64,000 bases of DNA from an uncultured Mycoplasmatota bacterium. GTDB taxonomy: Bacteria; Bacillota_I; Bacilli_A; RF39; UBA660. The stretch covers positions 74,428 through 138,427 of the forward strand of contig URPE01000002.1 in the NCBI GenBank assembly GCA_900549625.1, written 5' to 3'. Shown one piece after another: positions 16,599-26,401 of the stretch (positions within the stretch are counted from its first letter, which is position 1; each line of letters starts with the position of its first letter). The notes beneath the pieces were generated by a model, which worked only from the letters and a program-made list of their open reading frames with translations, was not told the DNA's origin and did no database searches. The translations under genes and the position numbers were made by a program.

Positions 16599-18500
16599 CT
16601 ATAAAGTCTCCAAAGAATCAATATTTCCTTGAAAGAAAGAAGTTCTATTTCTCTCTTCATTAGAATTACTATTAGTTATAGGTGCCTGCTCTATTGTAGC
16701 ACTAGCCCCACCCATAATATCACTAGATATCTCTTCATTTAAATTAGTATTACTTTCCCAATAACTTGAAACATCACAACTAGATGAATATGGCCTTGGA
16801 TTAGGCATTTCCATTTTAATAATCATTGGAATTTTAAAAGCACTACCAAAAGAAACACAAGTACCAGGTTGTAAAATTTTCATTTTTTCAATAACATCTT
16901 GACTAATATTAGGAAGCATCTCCTCGATATATTTTATATCCTTAGGGTGTGTCATTTTAAAAATCAAGAAATTAGAACATTGTGAAACAACTGTATCACT
17001 TATTTCCATTGGTCTTTGACTAATTATTCCTAAAATAACCCCATACTTTCTTCCTTCTTTAGCAATACGTTCAAATATATTATAACCAAGTAAATAAACA
17101 TCTATATCTTTTTGAATATAACGATGGGCTTCCTCTAAAAACAAATGAAAAGGAATTGTTGCCCTATTAGCGTTCTCTTTAGAAAAATCAAAAATAAGTC
17201 TTGTATATATTTTTACAATTGCCTTAGATATATTATCATCAAGTCCTTCTAAGTTTATATTAATTATCTGGGCTTTCTTATTATTTTTACTAACTAATTT
17301 AGTAACAAACTCTCCCATCGTAACAGCTTTATCAGAAGAAAATAACTTACCAACTGGTCCATGAATAATTGAATAAAGTCTTACCTTTAATAACTGAGCA
17401 TCATCCATCAAATTACGGTTATTTTGAAACCCTTCACTTATTAAAGTAAATTCTAAAGCCCGAGAAAAATCCATTAAAGAATAAGCAACGTCTCCCATAC
17501 TTTCATCAATTTCTAATGTCTCATCTATATATTTAAGAATATATTCAGTAATTAAAACCTCTTCCCCAAACTTTCCTCTAGAGTCTATTTGGAAACATTC
17601 TGAGAAAGTTCTTGTATAACCAACGCCAGGTATCTTGGTATCTAAATTAAATTCTTTTGTATGACAAGTATGAATAATACTAAAAATATCATCTTTTTTC
17701 TTATCAGTTGTTTCACTACTATATAAAACAGTTATTAAAGCACTAGCAATAATATGATTTTTATAACGATTAGATTCAGGTGTATCTAAAGAAAACATTT
17801 TAGCAAGCTTCATAGCTCGTTCTAATATTGTTAACTGTGAATGCTTATCTGCTTGTAAAAGAATAGCCATATCATCTACTTTAAGTAAATTCATCGGAAT
17901 ATTAATCATTTCATCATCATTATCTTTAATTCTTGACGTTACAAATTTATATTGATAATAAGGACTAATATTAGAAATGCTTTTAAAGGCATTTTTATAT
18001 TCCCCAAAAGAATCAAAGAAAAGCATATTTGCATTATATGAAACAGCAAATTTATTACTTAATAAGTTTTGTACTACTCTTGCTACACCACATGATTTAC
18101 CAGAACCAGTATTACCAAATATACATAAATGATTAGCAAGCATTTCATTAATCGAAGGACAAATATAAGAATCTTTATATGTTGCACTTTTACCCATTAC
18201 AAAGTTTTTCTTAGATTGAACACCCATTAACTCTGTTCTTTCTTCTTCATTAATTGTTCTTATATTACTATTTAAACTAGCTTTTTTTAAAACACCATTG
18301 TAATAATGGCCATCAATAAATTCCCCTAAAAATTTAACCCTTATTTCATCTGATTTAACTTCAGTGATTTCACTAAGAACTTTATGATCTCCATTTTCAA
18401 ATATTAAATGTAAGTTAAGTAAATCAGCACTTACATCATCAGTCATCTTATTTTCAATATACCCAATATTATCACTTAAATATAATATTTTTCCAAACAT
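16599..18500 (-). CDS. HerA/DUF87-like ATPase
   Basis: A hexameric-motor-type ATPase of 633 residues. The N-terminus looks like a small beta-barrel (HAS-barrel-like: MFGKILYLSDNIGYIENKM), then Walker A NHLCIFGNTGSGKSCGVARV, Walker B FHLFLEEAHRYI, and IISQRPMEISDTVVSQCSNF with the sensor/arginine region, as in HerA and archaeal DUF87 ATPases. Start at ATG 18500 because AGGAG lies 8 bp upstream. It is 2 bp from tatD. No NurA nuclease gene is next to it. It may be a DNA translocase or a defence-type ATPase. Confidence 0.75.
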   Translation of the reverse strand: MFGKILYLSDNIGYIENKMTDDVSADLLNLHLIFENGDHKVLSEITEVKSDEIRVKFLGEFIDGHYYNGVLKKASLNSNIRTINEEERTELMGVQSKKNFVMGKSATYKDSYICPSINEMLANHLCIFGNTGSGKSCGVARVVQNLLSNKFAVSYNANMLFFDSFGEYKNAFKSISNISPYYQYKFVTSRIKDNDDEMINIPMNLLKVDDMAILLQADKHSQLTILERAMKLAKMFSLDTPESNRYKNHIIASALITVLYSSETTDKKKDDIFSIIHTCHTKEFNLDTKIPGVGYTRTFSECFQIDSRGKFGEEVLITEYILKYIDETLEIDESMGDVAYSLMDFSRALEFTLISEGFQNNRNLMDDAQLLKVRLYSIIHGPVGKLFSSDKAVTMGEFVTKLVSKNNKKAQIININLEGLDDNISKAIVKIYTRLIFDFSKENANRATIPFHLFLEEAHRYIQKDIDVYLLGYNIFERIAKEGRKYGVILGIISQRPMEISDTVVSQCSNFLIFKMTHPKDIKYIEEMLPNISQDVIEKMKILQPGTCVSFGSAFKIPMIIKMEMPNPRPYSSSCDVSSYWESNTNLNEEISSDIMGGASATIEQAPITNSNSNEERNRTSFFQGNIDSLETL

Positions 18501-18548
18501 AGCAAGCATCTCCTATCTTTAATAAACTAATTTTATCATAGAAAAAGA

Positions 18549-18578
18549 AAAAATTAAATGCTGTACACTTAATTTTTA
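18549..18578 (-). terminator. Possible weak terminator at the end of the T7SS operon
   Basis: AAATTAA (18575-18569) pairs with TTAATTT (18557-18551), then TTTTTC on the minus strand. The stem is only A-T pairs, so it may be leaky. Confidence 0.4.
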
Positions 18579-18600
18579 AAAGTAGACAAAACTTTATTTA

Positions 18601-19050
18601 TTAGCTTAAACTTTTACTAATACTAGCTTCTTTTTTGCCAATTTCTTTCTTTTTCTTATCAATTTTATCTTGAACTGATTGATTAATTACTCTTTCACGA
18701 TGCGTATGGGACACTCCATTACTATCCGTTGTAGTGTATTTTTTTATCTTCCATTTTTTCTTTTCCAAATCATTAATATCTTTTTCTAAATCTTGAATAT
18801 CACTAATTTGTTTTGAAATAGAAGAAACTAATTTTAAATTATCTCTTAAAACTGCCACAGATCCATTTAAAGATGTAGAACTCATAACATTATCAAATGA
18901 AGAAAAAACGTTCGTTTTAGCAGAAGATTCCATTGTTGGCGGTAATAATGACTGCTTCAAAGATTTTAAATCATAGCTATCAAGTTCGCTTAAAGCATCG
19001 CTAACAGCATTACTTAAAGACTTAATAGAAATTTTAGAATATATACTCAT
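18601..19050 (-). CDS. T7SS-associated small helical protein
   Basis: A 149-residue, predicted all-helical protein with a long charged coiled coil in its second half (DIQDLEKDINDLEKKKWKIK and QDKIDKKKKEIGKKEASI). It is the last gene of the run of small WXG-type genes, 8 bp after the preceding gene, so it is very probably part of the T7SS operon. I do not recognise a named family. It could be a helical partner or substrate, or belong to the LXG-associated helical proteins. Confidence 0.55.
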   Translation of the reverse strand: MSIYSKISIKSLSNAVSDALSELDSYDLKSLKQSLLPPTMESSAKTNVFSSFDNVMSSTSLNGSVAVLRDNLKLVSSISKQISDIQDLEKDINDLEKKKWKIKKYTTTDSNGVSHTHRERVINQSVQDKIDKKKKEIGKKEASISKSLS

Positions 19051-19058
19051 TTTATCAC

Positions 19059-19349
19059 CTAAAACTTAAAGGCATTATTTAAGCCTTGTTCCAATGAAGA
19101 ATAATTTTCAATAACTGTTTCCAAATAAGAATTAATATTTAAAATCAAGTTCCCTATAATTTCATCATTCTTTTTCACCATATTAAATTTTTGATTAAAA
19201 TAATCTCTAGTAACAGAATCCCAATTAGAAAGCTGCATTAGTAAATCTCCATCATCTTCAATTTCCATTAAAGTTTTTGTTATTTTTGAAAAAATTTTAT
19301 TTAATTGAGTTGATTTATCTAAAAGTTCTTTATAATCACAAGAAATCAT
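19059..19349 (-). CDS. WXG100-like small secreted protein
   Basis: Ninety-six residues, all helical, with a loop QLSNWDSVTRDYFNQKFN in the middle. This is close to the W-x-G turn of WXG100 proteins, but with Ser in place of Gly. Helix-turn-helix layout and length fit the ESAT-6 superfamily. It sits 8 bp after the clear WXG100 gene, so a heterodimer partner is the natural guess. Confidence 0.6.
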   Translation of the reverse strand: MISCDYKELLDKSTQLNKIFSKITKTLMEIEDDGDLLMQLSNWDSVTRDYFNQKFNMVKKNDEIIGNLILNINSYLETVIENYSSLEQGLNNAFKF

Positions 19350-19357
19350 TTAATCAC

Positions 19358-19651
19358 CTACTTTAGTTCAATATTTTTATTTTCAAATGTTAAATCTATT
19401 GCTTTATGAGCCTCTATATAACCAGCCAAAAAAGACTGATAAGTTTCTAACTGTTCAACATAATTATTAAGTTCCTTAGCAAAATCATTCATTTTGGAAG
19501 AAAAATTATTATATTCTTCACCATTCCAAATCGAACTAATGTCATCTACAAGTTTATTCATATCATCTATAAAGTCTTTAAAATCGGTTATACTATCATT
19601 TATTTTTTTTACATTACTTTCAAATACACTTTTATTGACTTTAACTATCAT
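19358..19651 (-). CDS. WXG100 family protein (EsxA-like)
   Basis: A 97-residue ESAT-6/WXG100 protein: helix, then ISSIWNGEEYNNFSSKMNDF with the W-N-G turn at about residues 41-43, then a second helix. These hairpins are exported by T7SSs as dimers and help to load or open EssC. It is preceded by a stretch of inverted repeats (19664-19720) that separates it from the double-WXG gene upstream. Confidence 0.85.
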   Translation of the reverse strand: MIVKVNKSVFESNVKKINDSITDFKDFIDDMNKLVDDISSIWNGEEYNNFSSKMNDFAKELNNYVEQLETYQSFLAGYIEAHKAIDLTFENKNIELK

Positions 19652-19663
19652 ACACAGTACCCC

Positions 19664-19720
19664 TTTTATAGGTAAATTTTAATAACTTAAAACTTACCTA
19701 TAAAAGTCACCTAAGTGACT
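19664..19720 (-). repeat. Two consecutive inverted repeats upstream of the WXG100 gene
   Basis: TTTTATAGGTAA (19664-19675) and its exact complement (19694-19705) form a 12-bp stem. Next to it AGTCAC/GTGACT (19705-19720) forms a second hairpin which, read on the minus strand, is followed by TTTTA. They could be an mRNA-processing or attenuation element that sets different expression for the downstream WXG genes. Confidence 0.6.
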
Positions 19721-19723
19721 ATA

Positions 19724-20380
19724 TTATATTGAATCAGCAGCTTGTGCATTTTCACCAGCTGTTTCAATATTTTTTATACATGTATCTAATGAATCAAAAA
19801 TCTCTGGCATATTGCTATTTAAAACATCTAAAAGTGAATCTTTAGCGTTTTCTGAAGCATCACCATCCCAAATATTAGAACCACTATTTAATTCTGAAAT
19901 TTTTCTTTTTAAACCTTCATTAACATTTTCAAGAGAAACTCTAATATTTTTTAAAACAGACCCAATACTAATAATAGTTGCATAATTATATCTTACATAA
20001 CTTTTATTAATATTTTCTTCAGATAATGCTGAAAGTTGGTTATAAGATAATGTACCAAATGTTGAACTAACATTAGTATCCTGACCTAAGTTAGCAATCT
20101 CTAAATCTGCTACACTTTTATTTACTTTATTCATAGCTTCTTGGAACGTATCTCCAAAAGTATTAGTAAATTTAATAAGAGCATTATGAGTTGTCATAAA
20201 ATCTTGATAATTTTTAGAAGCAGCTGACCCAGTCCAAACATCAGGTTGAACTAATTTTTCCATTTGTTCATTAAATTTTTTTGAACAAACAAATACACTA
20301 TCTCCTTCACCATTTAAATAATCTACGACCTCATTTGACCATTTTTTAGCCAATTCTGGATCATATTGAAATACTGCCAT
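19724..20380 (-). CDS. Tandem double-WXG protein of the T7SS
   Basis: A 218-residue protein with two ESAT-6-like hairpins in one chain. The first W-x-G turn is in VQPDVWTGSAASKNYQDF (about residue 54), the second in GSNIWDGDASENAKDSLLDV (about residue 172). Fused WXG pairs occur in some Firmicutes and would replace a heterodimer. It is the first gene after essC, 134 bp downstream, with a GGAGGG ribosome binding site. A hairpin before it could lower read-through from essC. Confidence 0.75.
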   Translation of the reverse strand: MAVFQYDPELAKKWSNEVVDYLNGEGDSVFVCSKKFNEQMEKLVQPDVWTGSAASKNYQDFMTTHNALIKFTNTFGDTFQEAMNKVNKSVADLEIANLGQDTNVSSTFGTLSYNQLSALSEENINKSYVRYNYATIISIGSVLKNIRVSLENVNEGLKRKISELNSGSNIWDGDASENAKDSLLDVLNSNMPEIFDSLDTCIKNIETAGENAQAADSI

Positions 20381-20483
20381 GTTATCCCTCCTCTAAACAC
20401 ATACATGTCGTACTCTAAAAAAAGAATAACATTTATCTAATAGAAACTCAATAAACAATCATAAAATAACGTAAAACCAATGT

Positions 20484-20505
20484 AAAAGGCAGATAAATAT
20501 CTGCC
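20484..20505 (-). terminator. Hairpin between essC and the double-WXG gene
   Basis: GGCAGATA (20505-20498) pairs with TATCTGCC (20495-20488) around a 2-nt loop, followed by only TTTT on the minus strand. It is a strong stem with a short T-run, so partial termination or an mRNA 3'-end stabiliser is likely. Confidence 0.55.
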
Positions 20506-20514
20506 AATTATAAA

Positions 20515-23500
20515 TCAATGTTGTTCAAAAGAAGATAATAATTTTATTTTAACAAGTTTGGAATTATTAATTATAAACCCAAAGTCAATCGGTATTTCTT
20601 CACGATCTTCTCTAGTTATTTTAGCTACTTTAAACAAATTTTGTTCATCTATACCACTGCCGACAAAAATGCCTTTTGACGTATCTGCACCAACTTTAAA
20701 CCATTCATCATAGGCAAATGTTTTTATTACATCAGGATTGTCAACAATAACAAAAGATACTAAATTCATTTGATTATTTTTTTGTAAAGTACCACTAAAT
20801 TTCTTTTTTAACTCATCAGACAATTTATTCATAAAATCATTTATTCCACAAATAAATACACAAAGTTTTTTATGTTCAAGTAAACTAGCATCATTGAATC
20901 CATTACCTTGATAAATATCGTAAACCTTATCAACATAATCAGCTACTTTATTTATAATTGAATCATAATTATTATTGTAAATTTTTTTCTCAATATCTAC
21001 TATATCAAACTTTATATCATTACCGTTTAATATTAAAACATCATAAACATTTACATATAAAATTTCCTTAATTAACGCCTGTAAGAAACCAGTAATTTTC
21101 TCTATTTCATAACTACTAATAAGTGAAATACTAGATTTTCCAAAATTATATTTTTCAGTTTCTAAAGTATTTTTATTTAAACCAATAGCCATACTAGTAT
21201 CACGAGATATATTTTTAATTACATCATCAAAAGAAACACTATCAGGCAAAGATGGTATAGGTAAAGCCTTATCTATATAAGTTTCACTTAATTCATTACC
21301 AAGATTTTTAATAAATTCCGAAAAATTATTTTTGTCTGTTGAATATGCGGTTTGAAATTCATACACATTTTCTTTTTTAAATAAGCCACGGCCTTTAATC
21401 TTAGCCGGTGTTTTCCCTCTTATATTACCAAAAATATTAGCATAATCAGAATCATTATTTTGTTGTAAAGCATATGTAAGTGAAATGTTTTGTTTAATTT
21501 TAACTCTAACACTTGTTTCACTACTAGCACTAATCACAAAATATATTCCATAACGATAACTTTCTCTTAAAATAGAAGCAAGTTGTTCATTTAAATCTTC
21601 AAAATTTTCCAGAAATGATTCATAGTTATTAATAATTACAACAACTGCCGGAACATTTTCTCCGGAATTTTGATTATAGCCTTCATATGTACCTCCAAAA
21701 GAAGAAAATAACTTTTTACGTTCAACTAACAACTCATTAACCATTTTAAAGAGATTTATAATTTTATCAGTATCATTTAAATATGCCACATCACCAACAT
21801 GAGGAACATTTTTAAAAACACCCAATGTCTCAGAACCAAAATCTAAAATATAATAATTAATTTCTAAAGGCGAATAACTCGTTATACCAGAGTAGATCAT
21901 CGTGCTTATAAAAGTATCTTTGCCAGAGCCAGTTGTACCATAAAGAATAGCATTACCATACTTTGTAAGTGGTATTGTTAACAAATATTGATTTTGTGTA
22001 TTTGGATCATCATACTCGCCAATAACTAAATTAATATCAAAATCCTTCTTAAGATAATTATATTTACTCTTTAAAGCATCAACATATATTTTATCTGGTA
22101 TCTTATCTAGCCACAATTTATGTATTTTTATATTTTCAGATATGGCTAAATCACTTAAATATTTTACAATATTAGTTAGTTCTTCTCCTTGAGATTCAAT
22201 TTTATAACTTTTAGTATTATCTTTGGACATTGTAACAAAACCAATATTATTAATTGCATTAACTGAATTATCAGTTTGTTTTTTAAAAGTCACACTTGGA
22301 TAATACTGTCCTCCAGCCCAAGCAGATTGTCCTAACGTAAATATTTCATCATAACCAACTTGCAAGTAGAATCTACCTGTTTTTTTCAAAAATGCAGCAT
22401 CAGGTTTCTTCAATACCTCCTGTGAATCTCCAGTATCTTGAACTTTCAAGCAAACTCTAAATCTAGTATTGGACCATATTTGTTGATCAACAACTCCACC
22501 AGGTTTTTGGGTAGCCAAAATTAAATGAATTCCTAAACTACGACCTACACGTGCCACACTTATAAGTTTATCCATAAAGTCAGGTTGTTGCTCCTTTAAT
22601 TCTGCAAATTCATCGCTAATAATAAACAAATGTGAAATTGGCTCCTTACCAACTAACCTTCCTTCTTTCCAAAGTTTTTGATATTTATAAATGTCCATTG
22701 TACTTTCATTCGTAACAACTTTTGCATCATTAAATTCTTTTTGTCTTCTCTTTACCTCACTTTCAATTGAAGCAAGTGATCTATTAAGTTCATTTCCATC
22801 TAAATTAGTGATTGTTCCCGCTAAATGTGGAAGAACATATTTATCATTTTTAAAAGCACCGGCTAAACTACCACCTTTATAATCTATCAAAATAATTTGT
22901 ACATCATAAGGACTATAATTAATTGCTAAAGATAAAACAAAAGTTATAATAAATTCTGATTTACCAGAACCAGTAGTTCCAGCAATCAAACCATGTGGTC
23001 CATGATAACGCTCATGTAAATCAAGACTAATTATTTCACCACTTTTTCCAATACCAACTGGTGCTTGTAAGGAAAGAACAGGGTTACTCTTCTTCCATCT
23101 ATCAAAAGAATTCAAATGTTCAACCTTACCTACTTGATACATTTCTAAATAATGATAAACGTCTGGCAAACTAGTTTGAGCATCATTCTTTAGTTCAATC
23201 TCAATATTTGCCAGTTCAACTGCGCAATTATATAGTTCTTCAACTGAAGATTCATCAATAACAAACTGTTGATTACTCAAGTTAATAACACTATTAAAAA
23301 TATAACAACCACTTTTATTCAAATTAATAAAATTTTTGCATTCATTTGGACAAGCAGAAACTCTATCCACAAGCATGACCATACTAAAACCAATATTTTC
23401 TCCATTACTCAAAACATTTTTGATTAGGTCATAGTTATCAACTGATTTTATTGCATCAGTAATAATTATATAATGTGGAATATTCCTAGCATCATTATCA

Positions 23501-25110
23501 TTTTCTACTCTAGATTGAAAAACTTTTTCTAAATTATAAGCAATTTCTCTATATTCATCATTACTAGAAGCAAAATAACGAAAAGTTTTATCGTTAGACC
23601 AACAATGTGGTAAAACTTTAACATAATCCCAAGCCGCCTCATTTTCCATAGATGTTAATAAAACAATTTTAACCTCATCATAACTATATCTTGTAACAAT
23701 TTGTAAAATAAGTCTATCTATAAAATCTTTGTTAATTTTATAATTGCCAACTATACCAGTTGCCACATTATCATAAAAAGAATATGTAATTGGAACATCT
23801 TTAAGAATTCTTTCCTTTTGTCCTAACTTATGCACCTCATCTAACAAATTATCTTCATCTAAAGAAAAATGTTCTTCGGGATACTTTATTTCAATTTGCA
23901 TTGGTAAATTGCCAATACCAATTGGTAAAGTCAAAAAATCATCATCAGTTATTCTTTTTTGCCAAAGTTTAACATTATGACCTTTAATTATATCTTGACA
24001 TTGACTAATACTAAAATTATTTTCAATTAACCCTTGACGCTGTTTTTCTAATTCATTTAAAATTTCTTTTTCTTTTTTAGTCAAATATTTCATATACAAT
24101 TTTTGACGTTTTCTTTCTAAATTTTTATTAGAAAATTTTTGATAGGCTCTTGTAAGCATTGGCCATAGTAAACTACTAGCTAGCATAACGACACACATTG
24201 CAATGCTTGTCCAAGAATCATCAAAAGTACGTTTTCCAGATCCAATGGAATTCATTGTTGACATAAGCATTACCACTGACATCATAGACATTGTAAGCAT
24301 TGGTCCAATCGTTAAAATTTCAGGAGTGCCATCATCATTAACTTTTGTTGGTGGCGCATCAATTTGTAATATATAATGAGAAAGTTTTTGATAAAAATAT
24401 GGCGTACGATAAAAATAATCCTTAGAAAAATTTAAACTTTCATCATTTAATTCAGCATAATCTTCATTATAAGAAATTTTTTGTGGAACAACATTAACAA
24501 ACGCAGCATTAAAGGCAAGTAATCCTCCAGGATTATTAATAAGAAAATAATCAATACCATCTTGTTTCATTAAAATAAGTTTTAACCCATACCAGAAAAT
24601 AATATCACCATATAAAATTCTTTGATGTTTATCCACTCTATTTTGATTAACAAAAATTAATGAATTATCATCATTAACAGTTAAATAATAATAATTATCT
24701 TTCTTATTTATTGTAAAAGCAACCTCACTTATACCACCTAAATTATAACAAATTTCATTTTTAGAAGAATTACCCACATGAATAACACTTTCATTATTAA
24801 CACCAAATTCCTTATAAGAATTATCATAAACTGGTGAACAATATAAATAGTATTTTTCATGTCGAAAATTATTTTGTAAAGAATAGAAATGATAATTTTG
24901 TAGTATAACATTTGGTATCATAATATCTTGGTTATCAACAATAAAAGCATCATCATTGCTTATTAGTTTCCACCCATCACTTGAAGCTTCTATATTAACC
25001 ATGTTTATCTTACGTCCATTTTCATAATTGGTAATCCAATAATTACCTACAACATTTTCTGGAAGTTTAAACACATTTAACTTATTTTCTTTAATAATTA
25101 CTATTTCCAT
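20515..25110 (-). CDS. essC: Type VII secretion ATPase EssC (FtsK/SpoIIIE family)
   Basis: The motor of the T7SSb. The 1,531 residues contain FHA-like folds in the first ~180 residues (the second ends near VDKHQRILYGDIIFWYG), two membrane helices at about 268-290 and 298-320 (LTIGPMLTMSMMSVVMLM; IAMCVVMLASSLLWPML), then three FtsK-type domains. Domain 1 has an intact Walker A GTTGSGKSEF near residue 710 and Walker B HLFIISDEF. Domain 2 has GTTGSGKDTF near residue 1057, with Asp after the Lys. Domain 3 (around residue 1320) has a poor P-loop. Length and order match EssC of Staphylococcus and YukBA of Bacillus. Confidence 0.95.
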   Translation of the reverse strand: MEIVIIKENKLNVFKLPENVVGNYWITNYENGRKINMVNIEASSDGWKLISNDDAFIVDNQDIMIPNVILQNYHFYSLQNNFRHEKYYLYCSPVYDNSYKEFGVNNESVIHVGNSSKNEICYNLGGISEVAFTINKKDNYYYLTVNDDNSLIFVNQNRVDKHQRILYGDIIFWYGLKLILMKQDGIDYFLINNPGGLLAFNAAFVNVVPQKISYNEDYAELNDESLNFSKDYFYRTPYFYQKLSHYILQIDAPPTKVNDDGTPEILTIGPMLTMSMMSVVMLMSTMNSIGSGKRTFDDSWTSIAMCVVMLASSLLWPMLTRAYQKFSNKNLERKRQKLYMKYLTKKEKEILNELEKQRQGLIENNFSISQCQDIIKGHNVKLWQKRITDDDFLTLPIGIGNLPMQIEIKYPEEHFSLDEDNLLDEVHKLGQKERILKDVPITYSFYDNVATGIVGNYKINKDFIDRLILQIVTRYSYDEVKIVLLTSMENEAAWDYVKVLPHCWSNDKTFRYFASSNDEYREIAYNLEKVFQSRVENDNDARNIPHYIIITDAIKSVDNYDLIKNVLSNGENIGFSMVMLVDRVSACPNECKNFINLNKSGCYIFNSVINLSNQQFVIDESSVEELYNCAVELANIEIELKNDAQTSLPDVYHYLEMYQVGKVEHLNSFDRWKKSNPVLSLQAPVGIGKSGEIISLDLHERYHGPHGLIAGTTGSGKSEFIITFVLSLAINYSPYDVQIILIDYKGGSLAGAFKNDKYVLPHLAGTITNLDGNELNRSLASIESEVKRRQKEFNDAKVVTNESTMDIYKYQKLWKEGRLVGKEPISHLFIISDEFAELKEQQPDFMDKLISVARVGRSLGIHLILATQKPGGVVDQQIWSNTRFRVCLKVQDTGDSQEVLKKPDAAFLKKTGRFYLQVGYDEIFTLGQSAWAGGQYYPSVTFKKQTDNSVNAINNIGFVTMSKDNTKSYKIESQGEELTNIVKYLSDLAISENIKIHKLWLDKIPDKIYVDALKSKYNYLKKDFDINLVIGEYDDPNTQNQYLLTIPLTKYGNAILYGTTGSGKDTFISTMIYSGITSYSPLEINYYILDFGSETLGVFKNVPHVGDVAYLNDTDKIINLFKMVNELLVERKKLFSSFGGTYEGYNQNSGENVPAVVVIINNYESFLENFEDLNEQLASILRESYRYGIYFVISASSETSVRVKIKQNISLTYALQQNNDSDYANIFGNIRGKTPAKIKGRGLFKKENVYEFQTAYSTDKNNFSEFIKNLGNELSETYIDKALPIPSLPDSVSFDDVIKNISRDTSMAIGLNKNTLETEKYNFGKSSISLISSYEIEKITGFLQALIKEILYVNVYDVLILNGNDIKFDIVDIEKKIYNNNYDSIINKVADYVDKVYDIYQGNGFNDASLLEHKKLCVFICGINDFMNKLSDELKKKFSGTLQKNNQMNLVSFVIVDNPDVIKTFAYDEWFKVGADTSKGIFVGSGIDEQNLFKVAKITREDREEIPIDFGFIINNSKLVKIKLLSSFEQH

Positions 25111-25122
25111 ATACTCACCTCC

Positions 25123-25377
25123 CTAATACAAAATTAATTTAGAACCATTTTTTATAGAACTATATCTTACAAACTGTGCTTCATCAATAACGTTACCACT
25201 AACTCTATCATATAATCTCTTACAGCCATCATCAACAAAGGCATGATTACTTAGTTCTTCCACCATCTTAATAATTAAACTTTTAACAGTACCAACTTTT
25301 TTCCTAATAGGAATATACATATCATACTCTTCATCTATTATTGGCACTATAATTGTAACTAAAATTTTATCCTTCAT
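25123..25377 (-). CDS. YukD/EsaB-like ubiquitin-fold protein
   Basis: An 84-residue protein with a beta-grasp pattern: KDKILVTIIVPIIDEEYDMY, IPIRKKVGTVKSLIIKMVEE, then NVIDEAQFVRYSSIKNGSKLILY. This matches YukD/EsaB, the small cytosolic T7SSb component, in length and strand order. It lies 12 bp upstream of essC, where yukD-type genes sit in Firmicutes T7SS loci. The exact function of the family is regulatory or assembly-related. Confidence 0.75.
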   Translation of the reverse strand: MKDKILVTIIVPIIDEEYDMYIPIRKKVGTVKSLIIKMVEELSNHAFVDDGCKRLYDRVSGNVIDEAQFVRYSSIKNGSKLILY

Positions 25378-25427
25378 ATTGTCACTCCCCTTATAAATAT
25401 TAAAATTATATTTATTAAAAAAGTATT

Positions 25428-26390
25428 TTATCTCGTACGATTATTATAATTCCCAAAATTTATAGAATCCACAAAATTTTCACTAAGTTCATCTAAATAG
25501 TCATTTTGTTTTAATTTATTTAACCATTTTTTGGGAATGTTTTCTCTTCCATATATAATGCCATTAATTGAACCAGTAATTGCTCCAATTGTATCAGTAT
25601 CATCACCTAAATTAATAGCAGAAATAACAGCAGACTCATAAGAGTCATTTTGTATAGTACACCATAAACTTGCCTCCAATGAATCGACAACATACCCAGA
25701 AGATTTAACTTCTGAAATATCCAAAAATTTTATATCACCATTTAAAATTCTTTGATATGCCTTAATACTATCAGCTGAATAATATTTAACATAGTCATTA
25801 TTTTTAAGTAAATCTAAAGCCTCAATTTTATCAACATTGTCAAGTAACGAAGAAACATAATCTGAAAATATCTTACAACCAAGTTTACTTATTTCATGTG
25901 CATGAGTTAACGCAGAAGCTTGATTAATTATTGAAATGTTTTCGCTTTCTGAATAATTAGAATATTTCAAATAATATACAAAAGGTAAAATTCTCATTAA
26001 TGAGCCATTACCATTTTCGGTTATTCTCTTCATACCACAATCAACAGCATTAATTCCGTTTTTAAAATTCAAAATTGCGTTTCTAGTAGATATTCCAATA
26101 TCAAATAATTCACCAGTAGCAGTATATTTTGCGTAATCTACCCATTCGGTAAATCTATACATTATATCATTAAAATCAATTCTTCCTTTTATAACAATAG
26201 AATCCATTGTTGCAATCATAAGTGATGTGTCATCACTCCAAGTTCCTTCTGGAACGTCATGACTTCCAAAACCAAACATTCCTTTAACAGGATTTTTTTG
26301 TAATATTTTTCTACTTAAAAATTCCACAGGAACACCAAGTGCATCACCAACAGCAAACCCTAGTATTCCAGCTTTCATCTTTTCATTCAT
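25428..26390 (-). CDS. ADP-ribosylglycohydrolase (DraG/ARH family), likely immunity protein
   Basis: Removes ADP-ribose from modified residues, typically arginine. The 320-residue protein has the whole family pattern: MKAGILGFAVGDALGVPVEF, EGTWSDDTSLMIATMDSI with the Mg2+-binding SDDT, and the C-terminal NLGDDTDTIGAITGSINGIIYG with the second metal-binding aspartates. I use ATG 26390, which has GGTGAT upstream. It sits two genes after an arginine-type ADP-ribosyltransferase effector in the T7SS operon. That arrangement parallels the Tre1/Tri1 toxin-immunity pair of type VI systems, so I infer a role as enzymatic immunity. A housekeeping ADP-ribosylhydrolase is the alternative. Confidence 0.85.
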   Translation of the reverse strand: MNEKMKAGILGFAVGDALGVPVEFLSRKILQKNPVKGMFGFGSHDVPEGTWSDDTSLMIATMDSIVIKGRIDFNDIMYRFTEWVDYAKYTATGELFDIGISTRNAILNFKNGINAVDCGMKRITENGNGSLMRILPFVYYLKYSNYSESENISIINQASALTHAHEISKLGCKIFSDYVSSLLDNVDKIEALDLLKNNDYVKYYSADSIKAYQRILNGDIKFLDISEVKSSGYVVDSLEASLWCTIQNDSYESAVISAINLGDDTDTIGAITGSINGIIYGRENIPKKWLNKLKQNDYLDELSENFVDSINFGNYNNRTR

Positions 26391-26401
26391 TTTTATCACC
26401 A

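Noticed and set aside
16599..18500. HerA-like ATPase as part of an antiviral system with the neighbouring genes
   Set aside because: No nuclease, SIR2, or other typical defence partner adjoins it; tatD is a core gene. Kept as a plain ATPase call.
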